Shown piece by piece: positions 1-7,530 of a DNA stretch of 45,189 nucleotides. The stretch covers positions 1 through 45,189 of the forward strand of contig DATFPQ010000005.1 in assembly GCA_035264765.1 (NCBI GenBank). The letters run 5' to 3'. The notes beneath the pieces are model-generated. The model saw nothing but the letters and a program-made list of their open reading frames with translations, was not told the DNA's origin and ran no database searches. The position numbers and the translations under genes were made by a program. Every line of letters starts with the position of its first letter. Position 1 is the stretch's first letter. This DNA comes from DATFPQ01 sp035264765 (GTDB lineage: Bacteria > Actinomycetota > Actinomycetes > Actinomycetales > Angustibacteraceae).

Positions 1-381
1 CAGCCGGACCGGCCGGGTGCCGTGCAGCCGATCCAGCGCCGGTGCATCGAGCAGCCCGGCCACGGACTCGGCGTAGCCGACGCCCCGGACCCAGCCGTCC
101 GGGGACGGGGGAGCGGCCGCCAGAGCGGCGGCGAGCTGCTCCGGATCGCCCACGTGCGGTGATCCGCAGCGCACCGACCCCCGCGCGGCGGCCAGCGCCA
201 ACAGGTGCAGATGGGAGTCGCACAGGCCGGGCAGCACGGCCCCGCCGGCAAGGTCGAGGACCTCCTCACCGGGCGCCGGGTGGAGCGAGCGGCCGACCTC
301 GGTGACCCGTCCGTGTGCCAGGCGCACGTCCGTCGCCGGCCGACTCGCGACCTCGCCGTTCCGGAGCAGGAGCCCGGTCAC
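1..381 (-). CDS. YtcJ-like amidohydrolase, N-terminal part (runs off the window)
   Basis: The minus strand is open from a GTG at 381 to the window edge, giving 127 codons of an N-terminus. It starts with a short beta-strand region (MTGLLLRNGEV) followed by PGLCDSHLHL, the HxH metal-binding motif of the amidohydrolase superfamily, at about residues 53-62. Spacing and flanking residues fit the amidohydrolase 3 / YtcJ group, metal-dependent hydrolases whose substrates are mostly unknown. The start overlaps the stop of the upstream CoA-transferase-like gene by 4 bases (GTGA), so the two are translationally coupled and probably work on the same compound. The C-terminal three quarters lie outside the window, so substrate class and catalytic Asp cannot be checked. 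Confidence 0.75.
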   Translation of the reverse strand, partial: MTGLLLRNGEVASRPATDVRLAHGRVTEVGRSLHPAPGEEVLDLAGGAVLPGLCDSHLHLLALAAARGSVRCGSPHVGDPEQLAAALAAAPPSPDGWVRGVGYAESVAGLLDAPALDRLHGTRPVRL

Positions 382-1604
382 GGGACGGGGATCCCCAGGT
401 TCCCGAGGACCGCGGCGGTGTCGGCCCCCTCCGCCGGAGCCACCCCGAGAACCCACCGGCGGCGGGGGGCGGCCACGGCGACCGGGCCGGCCGAGGTGTC
501 GACGACCCAGCCGTCCGGCGTGGACCGCGCGGCCGGGGAAGGGGAGGCGGTCGGGGCGTCCAGGGTTCGGGCCACGACGTCGGCCATCGCCACGTCCCAG
601 AGCACGCCCGATCCGTCGGCCGGCGCGGTCATGGCCAGCGCCGCCGCGGTGAGGCCGGCGAGGGGATCGCCGAGAGCGTCGCCGCAGAAGAGCGGGGCGC
701 CGTCGATGTCGCGGGCGACGAGGCCGGCGGCAGCGGCCACGTCGTCGCCGAAGCCCACCCGGTCCGAGCTGCGGCCGGCGGCGGTGATCGAGACCCAGCT
801 GGTGCCGCGGGCGACGGCGGCCGCCGCGTCCAGGCCGAACCCGGCCAGTGCCCGAGGTCGGGACGCCTCGATCACGATGTCGGCGGCAGCGACCAACGCG
901 AGAAGGGCGCGCCGGCCCGCGGGCTCGGCGGGGTCGAGAACGACGGACTCGTGTCCCGCGTGCAGCATCCGGTAGAACTCCGCGTTCCCGCGGCGTGCGC
1001 CGTCGAGCCGCTGGGGGATCTCCACCTTGACCACCCGCGCCCCGGCAAGGCCCAGCAGATGCGCGCAGAGGGGGCCGGCCCAGAGGGCGCTGAAGTCGAC
1101 CACCAGCAGGCCGGCGACGGGTCGCGGGGGCAGTGCCCGGAACGGGGGCGGCAGCGCCGGGCGACGAAGGGGCGCGGCGGCGAGCCCGAGGAGCGTGGCG
1201 CGCTCGGCCAGTTCCGCCCCGGGGTGCTCACGCAGCCACCCGGCCACGACCGGCCAGGGATCCCCGGTGATCGGCTCCCCGACGAGGGCGCCGAGCAGCG
1301 CCGGGTCGTCGGGTCGGGCGCAGGAGACCGCTGCCCATCCGTCGGCCGTCGGCAGGATCCGGGAGCCGCCCCCGACCGCCTCCGACCCACGGCGGGCGGC
1401 TCCTGTAACGGCGGCGCGCTCGGCCAGCAGACCACGCCCGTCCAGGACGACCGCCTCGGCGCTCGCGAGGGCGAGCTGGTCGCCGAGCACGCGCGCCGCG
1501 GACGCGGCATGTCCGGGCGGCACGAGCGGCGGTCCCTCCGGCCGGCCGGTCAGCGCCACGACGCCGCTGGCCGCCCAGTCGGCGGACGGGTCGGCGGGGG
1601 GCAT
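378..1604 (-). CDS. CaiB/BaiF (family III) CoA-transferase-like protein with permuted domain order
   Basis: This 408-residue protein would move CoA between carboxylic acids in the cytoplasm. The usual family III N-terminus, a strand-turn-helix ending in GA(R/E)V(V/I)KVE, lies here at about residues 163-195 (LLVVDFSALWAGPLCAHLL, then GARVVKVE). The catalytic Asp motif follows at 307-309 (CGD, Asp309) in LFCGDALGDPLAGL. Before it, residues 12-28 read like the middle of a normal family member (ASGVVALTGRPEGPP), and residues 82-146 read like its C-terminal lid (ILPTADGWAAVSCARP and following). The order of parts is thus rotated relative to classical CaiB. I chose ATG 1604 because a TATCGT -10 box ends 6 bases before it; further upstream the frame runs into DNA related to another gene. 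The next gene overlaps by 4 bases. Activity is likely but unproven. Confidence 0.75.
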   Translation of the reverse strand: MPPADPSADWAASGVVALTGRPEGPPLVPPGHAASAARVLGDQLALASAEAVVLDGRGLLAERAAVTGAARRGSEAVGGGSRILPTADGWAAVSCARPDDPALLGALVGEPITGDPWPVVAGWLREHPGAELAERATLLGLAAAPLRRPALPPPFRALPPRPVAGLLVVDFSALWAGPLCAHLLGLAGARVVKVEIPQRLDGARRGNAEFYRMLHAGHESVVLDPAEPAGRRALLALVAAADIVIEASRPRALAGFGLDAAAAVARGTSWVSITAAGRSSDRVGFGDDVAAAAGLVARDIDGAPLFCGDALGDPLAGLTAAALAMTAPADGSGVLWDVAMADVVARTLDAPTASPSPAARSTPDGWVVDTSAGPVAVAAPRRRWVLGVAPAEGADTAAVLGNLGIPVP

Positions 1605-1610
1605 GGCGCG

Positions 1611-1616
1611 ACGATA
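1611..1616 (-). promoter_or_regulatory. Putative -10 box for a leaderless transcript of the permuted CoA-transferase gene
   Basis: TATCGT on the minus strand ends 6 bases before the ATG at 1604, matching the TANNNT spacing of actinobacterial leaderless genes. No ribosome binding site is visible between it and the start. Confidence 0.4.
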
Positions 1617-1639
1617 CGGCGACCGGACCGGCCGACGGG

Positions 1640-1727
1640 ACGCCCGCCGATACAGCCCCTCACGGTGACTCTCCACCTCGACGAGGCGGACGGCCTCGCG
1701 CTCACCGACTGGATCCGCCGGCACTAG
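1640..1727 (+). pseudogene. Stub of an acetyl-CoA hydrolase/transferase-type CoA-transferase gene (promoter plus first ~18 codons)
   Basis: From GTG 1665 the plus strand reads VTLHLDEADGLALTDWIR, then RRH and a TAG stop at 1725-1727. This matches the first 18 residues of the intact CoA-transferase starting at 10310 (MTLHFDETDGLALADWIR) at 14 positions, and the upstream DNA with its GATACAG box (1649-1655) also matches the promoter region of that gene. Homology stops abruptly near 1717. It is therefore the 5' end of a lost paralogue, lying divergent to the permuted CoA-transferase gene. A 20-residue leader peptide is possible but less likely. Confidence 0.7.
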
Positions 1728-1745
1728 CTCGTTCGACGTAGAGGG

Positions 1746-1766
1746 TGAACATTCGACATGTGTTCA
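1746..1766. repeat. Inverted repeat TGAACA-N9-TGTTCA
   Basis: Perfect 6-base arms separated by 9 bases, AT-richer than its surroundings. It could be an operator half-site pair or a chance or relict feature, since no intact gene starts next to it. Confidence 0.35.
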
Positions 1767-2112
1767 GCTCGGCCGGCTTGGGCGTCTCGTCGTCGGGGTT
1801 GTCGGTGCGGGTGGCTAGTCGTGCCCGGCAAGGACATGTGCGGCGGATAGGGCTTGAACGACGGAGAACCGCCGAGTGGGGTGTGGCTCCACGGTCATGC
1901 CCGCACCACGATCCACGGCCGCAAGCTGATCGTCGGCCGGCGATCACCCTCTGGACCGAGGAGGCCCATCACCGCCGACGTCCACCGCTCGGTGCTGATG
2001 GACCAGAGACGCTTGCACGCCGCCGGCGCCGCTCGACCATCTGTCTCGAAAGGTCAAGAGGATCCGGTGGAGGACCGAACAGGCGCTGCCGTGCCAGCAT
2101 CGCCGCCGTGGA

Positions 2113-2838
2113 TCATGCCGCCGTCGCAGCTCCCAGGTAGCGGTGCAGCAGCTCGTCGCCGGCAGCGGCCGAGGTCCCGTACCAGGCCACGGTGCCGCGC
2201 TGCATGATGAGGCAGTTGTCCGCGAAGGCCAGCGCGCGGCTGGCGAACTGCTCGATCATGATCACCGACATGCCTGCCGCACGAGCCTGGGCCAGGCCTT
2301 CGAACACGGTGTCGACCATCTTCGGGGCCAGTCCCAGCGACATCTCGTCGGCGATCACGACCTTTGCCGAGACCATCAGCGCGCGCGCCAGGGACAGCAT
2401 CTGCTGCTCACCACCTGACAACGTCCCGGCGGACTGACGGCGGCGCTGCCCGAGCACCGGGAAGGTGTCGAAGGCCCGCTCGAGGGCAGCGCCCCGTTCC
2501 CGGCGGTCGAGGCTGGTCGCCATCCGGAGGTTCTCCCCGACGGTGAGTCCGGGGAAGACCCCTCGCCCCTCGGGCAGGTGGATCAGCCCGGCCCGGCGGA
2601 TCGCGGTCGGCGTGGACTTGACGATGTTCTTGCCCTCGAACTCGATCGTGCCGGCCGCGGCAGTGACGAGGCCGCTGAGCACGCGGGCCAGCGTGCTCTT
2701 GCCCGCCCCGTTCGGGCCCAGCACGGCCAGACTGCTGTTCGCCGGCATGTCGAATGAGACGTCGAACAGTGCCTGCGCCGGGCCATAGCTGACCGCGACA
2801 TCCTTGACGCGGAACACCGGTGCTACGGACGTGGTCAT
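2113..2838 (-). CDS. livF: Branched-chain amino acid-type ABC transporter, ATPase LivF
   Basis: A 241-residue cytoplasmic ATPase of the LivF type, which drives import through the Liv permeases by ATP hydrolysis. Walker A is GPNGAGKST at 41-49, the signature LSGGEQQ at 140-146 and Walker B VVIADEMSLGL at 160-170 with catalytic Glu165. The stretch LPEGRGVFPGLTVGENL at 88-104 is typical of LivF. The ATG at 2838 overlaps the stop of livG (ATGA), fixing the start. It is the last gene of the minus-strand operon livHM-livG-livF. The family imports branched amino acids, amides, urea and, in actinobacteria with acyl-CoA gene clusters, probably hydrophobic carboxylates. Here the neighbours favour an organic-acid substrate, which is inference. 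Confidence 0.93.
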   Translation of the reverse strand: MTTSVAPVFRVKDVAVSYGPAQALFDVSFDMPANSSLAVLGPNGAGKSTLARVLSGLVTAAAGTIEFEGKNIVKSTPTAIRRAGLIHLPEGRGVFPGLTVGENLRMATSLDRRERGAALERAFDTFPVLGQRRRQSAGTLSGGEQQMLSLARALMVSAKVVIADEMSLGLAPKMVDTVFEGLAQARAAGMSVIMIEQFASRALAFADNCLIMQRGTVAWYGTSAAAGDELLHRYLGAATAA

Positions 2839-3662
2839 GCGGTCTGTTCTCCCTGCTCGATCTCTTCGCCGAGGTAGGCGGCGCGCACCGCGGCGTTGGC
2901 CCGGACCTCCTCGGGAGGTCCGGCGGCGATCTTGACGCCGAAGTCCAGGACGTGGACCTCGTGGCACATCCCGAGGACCAGGTCGACGTCGTGCTCGACG
3001 AGGAGCAGGGACACGCCGTGGTCCGCGACGACCTGGACGAGGGTCCTGGCGAGCTCCTCGGTCTCCCGGGTGTCCAGCCCGGACGAGGGCTCGTCCAGCA
3101 GAAGCACCGTCGGGTCGACGGCGAGGGCTCGCCCGATCTCGACCAAGCGGCTCATCCCGAGCGGCAGTCCTGCCACGGGCCGGTGCTGGATCTGGTCCAG
3201 GTGCAGGGCCTCGAGCAGACCGTCGACCCGCTCGCGCTCGTCCGCCGGCGGGCGTCGAAGTCCCCTGCCGGTCACCAGGTCCGTCCAGATCCGGCTCTTG
3301 GCGTGCCGGACGCGGTAGGCCAGCATCAGGTGCTCGCGCACGGTGAGCCCGGAGAAGAGCTCTGGATGCTGGAAGGTGCGGGCCAGACCAAGCGCGGCCC
3401 GCTTCTGCGGGCTGCGGTGGGTGACGTCGTCGCCGTTCATGGACACGTGCCCGGACGTCGGGCGGAGCAGGCCCGACATCACGCCGAACAACGTGCTCTT
3501 GCCCGCTCCGTTGGGGCCGACGAGCCCCACGATGGTCGCCGGGGGCACGGCGAGGTCGACCTCACTGAGCGCTACCAGCCCCCCGAAGCGCATGGTCACA
3601 CCGTGCGCCTCTATCCGGGACTCGGTCGTTCTCGCATCGGGATGGGTCAATTCCGTGCTCAC
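2835..3662 (-). CDS. livG: Branched-chain amino acid-type ABC transporter, ATPase LivG
   Basis: A 275-residue ATPase that pairs with LivF in the importer. Walker A is GPNGAGKS at 49-56, the LivG-typical LARTFQHPELFSGLTV lies at 93-108 and Walker B is TVLLLDEPSSGLD at 185-197. The ABC signature, normally LS(Y/G)GQQR, reads LPLGMSRLVEIGRAL at 166-180 and so lacks the Gln after Gly. Degeneration of one of the two ATP sites is known in heterodimeric ABC transporters, and LivF has a normal signature, so the transporter may have one canonical site. GTG 3662 overlaps the permease stop by 4 bases, and an ATGA overlap joins it to livF. Confidence 0.92.
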   Translation of the reverse strand: MSTELTHPDARTTESRIEAHGVTMRFGGLVALSEVDLAVPPATIVGLVGPNGAGKSTLFGVMSGLLRPTSGHVSMNGDDVTHRSPQKRAALGLARTFQHPELFSGLTVREHLMLAYRVRHAKSRIWTDLVTGRGLRRPPADERERVDGLLEALHLDQIQHRPVAGLPLGMSRLVEIGRALAVDPTVLLLDEPSSGLDTRETEELARTLVQVVADHGVSLLLVEHDVDLVLGMCHEVHVLDFGVKIAAGPPEEVRANAAVRAAYLGEEIEQGEQTA

Positions 3663-5668
3663 GCCCGACCTCCGGGGATCAGCTGTTCCTTTTCGGTGGC
3701 CGGGACGGCCGGATCGTCGACGCGGCCCGACGGCGGGTCCGCTGCCTGAGGCGCCCGGCGGTTGCGCAGGCGCACAGCGAGGTCGGTGAGTTGGCGTGCG
3801 TTCTGCGCGATGGCACCCTCGGGATTCCGGGCCAGCATGATCGCGCCCAGGCCGAACAGGATCGTCGGCAGGTGTGACCAGTCGGTCGGCAGGTACGCCG
3901 CGAAGACGCCGGGCAACAGCGCGAACACCAACCCGGCCACGAGCGCCGCGACGACGGACCGAGAGCCGATGCTGACCAGCACGGCTAGCCAGATGAGCCC
4001 GATGAAGGGGTTGAACGAGTCCGGCAGCGACGCTTGGTAGTTCAGCGCCAGGAAGCCGCCGCCCACGGCGGCGACGTACGTCGCCAGACCGGACACCAGC
4101 ACCTTCATCTGCACCACGCTGAGACCCAGCGTGCGCGAGCCGGTCTCGCTCCATCTGACGGCGTTCAGGGCCAGGCCGGCGGTGGAGCGACGCAGGTTGA
4201 CGATCAGCAGCGCGAGGATGACGAACGCCGCCAGGGCGACATACGCGAGGGTCTGGTTGTCGAACGCCCAGTCCGGGCGCGGCATGAAGGTGCCCTGCCC
4301 GAAGTTGTAGTACGGGTCGCGGGTGAAGATGAGGTTGGACGCGAGCAGGCCGAACGTCAGGGTGACAAGGGCCACGTAGAGATTCCCCAGCCGGATGGTG
4401 AGCAGGCCGAGGACCACGCCGATGGGCACGACGAAGACGGCACCGACGACGATGGCGACCAACGGTGACCATCCATGGCTTCCTGCGAGTTCCGCTGCCA
4501 GGATCGCGCCGAAACCGGCGAAGGTGATCTGGCAGAGCCAGATCATCCCGCCCTCGCCCGTGACCAGCGTGTACGAGAGCAGCGCGATCCCGAGGCAGAT
4601 GCCGCCCGCTGCCAGGCCGGTCCAGTACTCGTCGAACACGAGCGGCATGATCGCGGCGATCACGACGGTGATGATGGGACCTACGACCGACGGCGAGAGC
4701 CATCCCCGGCGTTGCTCGGAGCGGACGACGACCGGGGTGTCGGCTCCCTCGGGGCGGATCGCCCGATCCAGGGCGCCGCCCTGCGCACTGTCACCTGCCA
4801 GGCCACGCACCGCGTAGTAGAGCAGGAAGAGCAGCATGAAGGCGAAGGGGATGCTGGGCACGATCTGTCCGGACAGCGGGTCGGACGGGTCCAGGTACTT
4901 CTGGATGACCGTGGTGACGACGCCCATCAGCAGCGCGACGCCAACCGCGAGAGGCAGGCTGCGGAGCCGGGCGGCGACGACGGCTGCGAAGGCTGCCGCC
5001 ATCAGCAGGGTCATGCCCTCCACCGAGACACCCGTCGTGGGCGCGAGGAGGATCCCCGCCAGGCCGGCCAGCGATGCACTCGCGGCCCACACGCCGAGTG
5101 AGACGCGGGAGGGACTGGTGCCCGACAGGGCGGTCAGGGCCTCGGAGTCGACGAGCGCGCGGACCTTCAGACCCACGTCGGTGAACCGAAGCACCGACAC
5201 CCCCACGACCAGGACCACGAGCAGGCCCACGTACGTGAAGACCTGGTCCATGTTGACCGCGGCGTTCAAAGGGTGGAACACCTGCAGCGGGCGCTCGGCC
5301 AGACCCGGTGCGGTCGCGTCCGCAAGATCCCCCAGGATGAGCTTGACCAACTCCGGGAGCGCGACGGAAACGCCGATCGTCGCAACGATCTTGACGACCG
5401 GCGAGCGCAGGCGAAGGTGGCGGAAGAGCAGGCCGTACAAGGCCGCACCCAGGAGCGGGGCGAACACGAGCAGCGAGACCGCCGCGGCCGGCCAGATGGA
5501 CCAGCCGTGCTGGGAGTTCAGCCAGTAGTAGAAGCGAGCCACCGCGAAGGCCATCGCACCGAAGGCGAAGTTGAAGATGCCAGACGAGACGTAGGTGACC
5601 ACCAGGGACGACGCCGCGATGGCGTAGATGGCACCGAGCGAAAGGCCGGCGAGGACGTAGGAGAGCAC
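3659..5668 (-). CDS. Fused LivH-LivM ABC permease
   Basis: A 669-residue membrane protein joining both Liv permease subunits in one chain. Residues 1 to about 290 are LivH-like, beginning MLSYVLAGLSLGAIYAIAAS and including FNFAFGAMAFAVARFYYW. A hydrophilic linker (about 295-315) leads to a LivM-like half with GEGGMIWLCQITFAGFGA and RLGNLYVALVTLTFG. About 16-18 hydrophobic segments are visible. It forms the channel for the substrate delivered by LivK and is driven by LivG/LivF, both co-transcribed downstream with 4-base overlaps. Start GTG 5668 is followed directly by the LivH N-terminus; an ATG two bases upstream is out of frame. Fused LivHM proteins are known in actinobacteria. The short C-terminal tail (after about 640) is hydrophilic. 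Confidence 0.9.
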   Translation of the reverse strand: MLSYVLAGLSLGAIYAIAASSLVVTYVSSGIFNFAFGAMAFAVARFYYWLNSQHGWSIWPAAAVSLLVFAPLLGAALYGLLFRHLRLRSPVVKIVATIGVSVALPELVKLILGDLADATAPGLAERPLQVFHPLNAAVNMDQVFTYVGLLVVLVVGVSVLRFTDVGLKVRALVDSEALTALSGTSPSRVSLGVWAASASLAGLAGILLAPTTGVSVEGMTLLMAAAFAAVVAARLRSLPLAVGVALLMGVVTTVIQKYLDPSDPLSGQIVPSIPFAFMLLFLLYYAVRGLAGDSAQGGALDRAIRPEGADTPVVVRSEQRRGWLSPSVVGPIITVVIAAIMPLVFDEYWTGLAAGGICLGIALLSYTLVTGEGGMIWLCQITFAGFGAILAAELAGSHGWSPLVAIVVGAVFVVPIGVVLGLLTIRLGNLYVALVTLTFGLLASNLIFTRDPYYNFGQGTFMPRPDWAFDNQTLAYVALAAFVILALLIVNLRRSTAGLALNAVRWSETGSRTLGLSVVQMKVLVSGLATYVAAVGGGFLALNYQASLPDSFNPFIGLIWLAVLVSIGSRSVVAALVAGLVFALLPGVFAAYLPTDWSHLPTILFGLGAIMLARNPEGAIAQNARQLTDLAVRLRNRRAPQAADPPSGRVDDPAVPATEKEQLIPGGRA

Positions 5669-6047
5669 ATGGCCTCCAGGTTCAGGAGCAGGGGGCTCTG
5701 GGGCTGACGAGCGCGCATGTGCCGTCCGTCACGGTCAGAGAAGGGTGCCCGCAAAGAGTCTGATACGTCAACAGGCTGGGGTCCAGCGGGCTGCCGAATC
5801 CGGCCAGGGTCACGGGTCTCTGACCAACGGTGTCTGCTCACGAGGAGCAAAGCCTGGCCCGGCCCAGGGGCCGGCGACTCTGACGCGACGTGGGCTCGGA
5901 GGGGATGTGTGTGCTGCGTCACGGATGCGTAACGAATGCCCCGCCCCGCTAATTCATCTGCCTTAATTACCCAGCCCACATCCCGAGGGTGATCCGGATC
6001 ACTGGCACGGGGGTCGCGCGACGCGGCTCTGGTGGAGGAGGACGACC
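5669..6047. other. Divergent intergenic region between livHM and livK
   Basis: This 379-base gap separates the minus-strand livHM operon from livK. It contains an AT-rich patch (5930-5970) suited to promoters in both directions, the CRP-like palindrome at 5989-6002 and a GGAGGAGG ribosome site just before livK. I see no coding sequence in it. Confidence 0.6.
5989..6002. promoter_or_regulatory. CRP/GlxR-like operator GTGATCCGGATCAC
   Basis: A perfect 14-base palindrome fitting the core GTGA-N6-TCAC of the CRP family (Crp, GlxR and the mycobacterial CRP homologue). It is centred about 52 bases before the livK start, inside the divergent livHM/livK region, so it could control both directions and tie uptake to cAMP or carbon status. 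No CRP-type regulator gene is in the window. Confidence 0.5.
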
Positions 6048-7310
6048 ATGCGCACGACCAACCGCGTGGCGATCGCTGCACTTGCAGCGGCCGCCTTGGC
6101 ACTCACCGCGTGCGGTGGAGGGGATAGTGGCGGGGGTGACAGTGGCGGTGGCCAGTCCGCCGGGCAGACGATCAAGCTGGGTGTCCTCACCTCACTCAGC
6201 GGCTCCACCGCCGCCGGTTTCGTCGATGTCGAGGGCGGCGTGAAGGCGCGCCTGTCGGCGTACAAGGACGGGGACGGGAAGTGTGCCTCGACCGACGTCG
6301 AGGTGATCATGGGTGATGACGCGTCCAGCCCGCAGGGTGCGTTGACCGCGACGCAGAAGCTGGTCCAGCAGGACAAGGTCTATGCCCTGATGCCGATCGA
6401 CTCGTTCTTCTCGGGTGCGGCGCAGTACGCCTCCACCCAGGCGAAGTCGACCCCGGTCGTGGGGACCTCGTTCGACGGCGCCCCGCAGTGGGTCGACCCG
6501 AAGGTGACGAACTTCTTCAGCGCAGACGGGTCGACCGACTACCGGAACGTCCCCGACACCTACGGCCAGTACTGGAAGGCGATCGGCGGCACCAAGGTCG
6601 CCGTGGTGGGCGTCGCCACACCGAGTTCCGCTCAGGCGGCGACGGGAGCCCTGGCGTCGGGCGTGGCCGCCGGGCTGACCGAGGGTTACCAGAACGTCGC
6701 GCTGCCGATCGGTAGCACCGATGTGGGTGCGATCGTGCTGGGCATCAAGGACTCCGGCGCCGACGTGTTGTACATGCCGGTGACGCCGCAGACCGCCTTC
6801 GCGATCGTGGGTGGCCTGAAGCAGGCCGGGGTCACCCTGAAGTCGGTCCTGGTGCCGACCGGCTACGGCGCGGACCTGCTGGCGAACCCGCCGGCGCTGC
6901 AGGCCGCTGCCGGGGTCGGGTTCATCACGACCACCGCACCGACGGAGTTGAACACCGAGGCGACCCAGGCGCAGTCGGAGGCGCTGAAGAAGTACGCCGG
7001 GGCGGAGTTCGACGACCCGTCGTTCTCGGCCGGCGTGGGTTGGAAAGCGGCCGACCTCTTCCTGTACGGGCTGGAGCAGGCCGGCTGCGACGCAAGCCAG
7101 GCCGACTACATGGACGCCCTTGAGAAGAGCAAGACCTGGGACGCCGGCGGCCTCTACTCGGAGCCGGTTGACTTCTCCGAGGTCGGGAACCTGGCCTCGG
7201 CTCACGGCCCGGGCAACTGCTTCTACGTCTCCATCGCCGAGGGAGACGGATTCAAGCCCGACCCGGAGGCCTCGCCGATCTGCGGCGAGATCATCGACAA
7301 GCAGGGCTAG
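6048..7310 (+). CDS. Branched-chain amino acid-type ABC transporter, substrate-binding lipoprotein (LivK-like)
   Basis: A 420-residue extracytoplasmic receptor for the adjacent Liv importer. The N-terminus is a lipoprotein signal: charged MRTTNR, a hydrophobic stretch, then the lipobox LTAC with Cys22 as the lipidated residue. A flexible linker (GGGDSGGGDSGGG, 23-35) precedes the periplasmic-binding-protein type I fold, which starts at IKLGVLTSLSGST. Family length is usual. ATG 6048 is preceded by a strong GGAGGAGG ribosome site. It is divergent from livHM-livG-livF and followed by two hairpins, so it is probably transcribed alone. Ligand specificity cannot be read from the sequence. Its setting among acyl-CoA genes suggests a carboxylate or amide (inference). 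Confidence 0.9.
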   Translation: MRTTNRVAIAALAAAALALTACGGGDSGGGDSGGGQSAGQTIKLGVLTSLSGSTAAGFVDVEGGVKARLSAYKDGDGKCASTDVEVIMGDDASSPQGALTATQKLVQQDKVYALMPIDSFFSGAAQYASTQAKSTPVVGTSFDGAPQWVDPKVTNFFSADGSTDYRNVPDTYGQYWKAIGGTKVAVVGVATPSSAQAATGALASGVAAGLTEGYQNVALPIGSTDVGAIVLGIKDSGADVLYMPVTPQTAFAIVGGLKQAGVTLKSVLVPTGYGADLLANPPALQAAAGVGFITTTAPTELNTEATQAQSEALKKYAGAEFDDPSFSAGVGWKAADLFLYGLEQAGCDASQADYMDALEKSKTWDAGGLYSEPVDFSEVGNLASAHGPGNCFYVSIAEGDGFKPDPEASPICGEIIDKQG

Positions 7311-7320
7311 TTCGGACCCG

Positions 7321-7359
7321 GTGCCCGTCGACCCGGTGTGCAGCCGGCTCGACGGGCAC
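7321..7359 (+). terminator. Hairpin after livK
   Basis: Eleven-base perfect arms (GTGCCCGTCGA / TCGACGGGCAC) around a 17-base loop, starting 11 bases after the livK stop. There is no T-tract, as is common in high-GC actinomycetes. Confidence 0.5.
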
Positions 7360-7382
7360 CGGTGACGCACTCCCTGGGGCTC

Positions 7383-7402
7383 ATCCCGCCGTCCGGCGGG
7401 AT
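7383..7402. terminator. Second hairpin after livK
   Basis: ATCCCGCC-gtcc-GGCGGGAT is a compact 8-base stem with a 4-base loop, lying between livK and the next CaiB gene. It probably backs up the hairpin at 7321-7359. Confidence 0.5.
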
Positions 7403-7530
7403 GGGCCCCCGTGCCGTGTACTGAGCGGCGCGAAGGGTGGTGGACCGATCCCCGGGGCTGCTCGACAATCCGTATCCTCAGTTCGACAGATGGCCGCGCA
7501 GGTGGCCGCCGTACACGTCAGGAGCGCACT

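Larger units (their letters stand above)
1605..2112. other. Intergenic region with gene scar, no intact gene
   Basis: This 508-base gap holds the divergent promoter and CoA-transferase stub at its left end (to 1727). The remaining 385 bases have open frames on both strands with no recognisable motif or start signal. They include one inverted repeat (1746-1766). It is probably the scar left when the rest of the CoA-transferase copy was lost. I see no transposase motif or terminal repeats. Confidence 0.5.

Noticed and set aside
315..1727. Long plus-strand open frame of 470 codons
   Set aside because: It is the mirror of the minus-strand CoA-transferase gene; its composition is low-complexity Arg/Gly/Pro. 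Only its last 18 codons match a real protein, and these are reported as a stub.
1744..2112. Transposase or integrase remnant
   Set aside because: None of the frames showed a DDE, HTH or recombinase motif, and no terminal inverted or target-site repeats were found.
3659..4703. Possible longer LivG starting inside the permease gene
   Set aside because: The extra N-terminus is Arg-rich shadow of the permease; GTG 3662 overlapping the permease stop gives the standard LivG length.
6117..6160. Gly/Asp/Ser repeat in livK as a possible tandem-repeat element
   Set aside because: It encodes the flexible linker after the lipobox Cys, normal for lipoprotein receptors.
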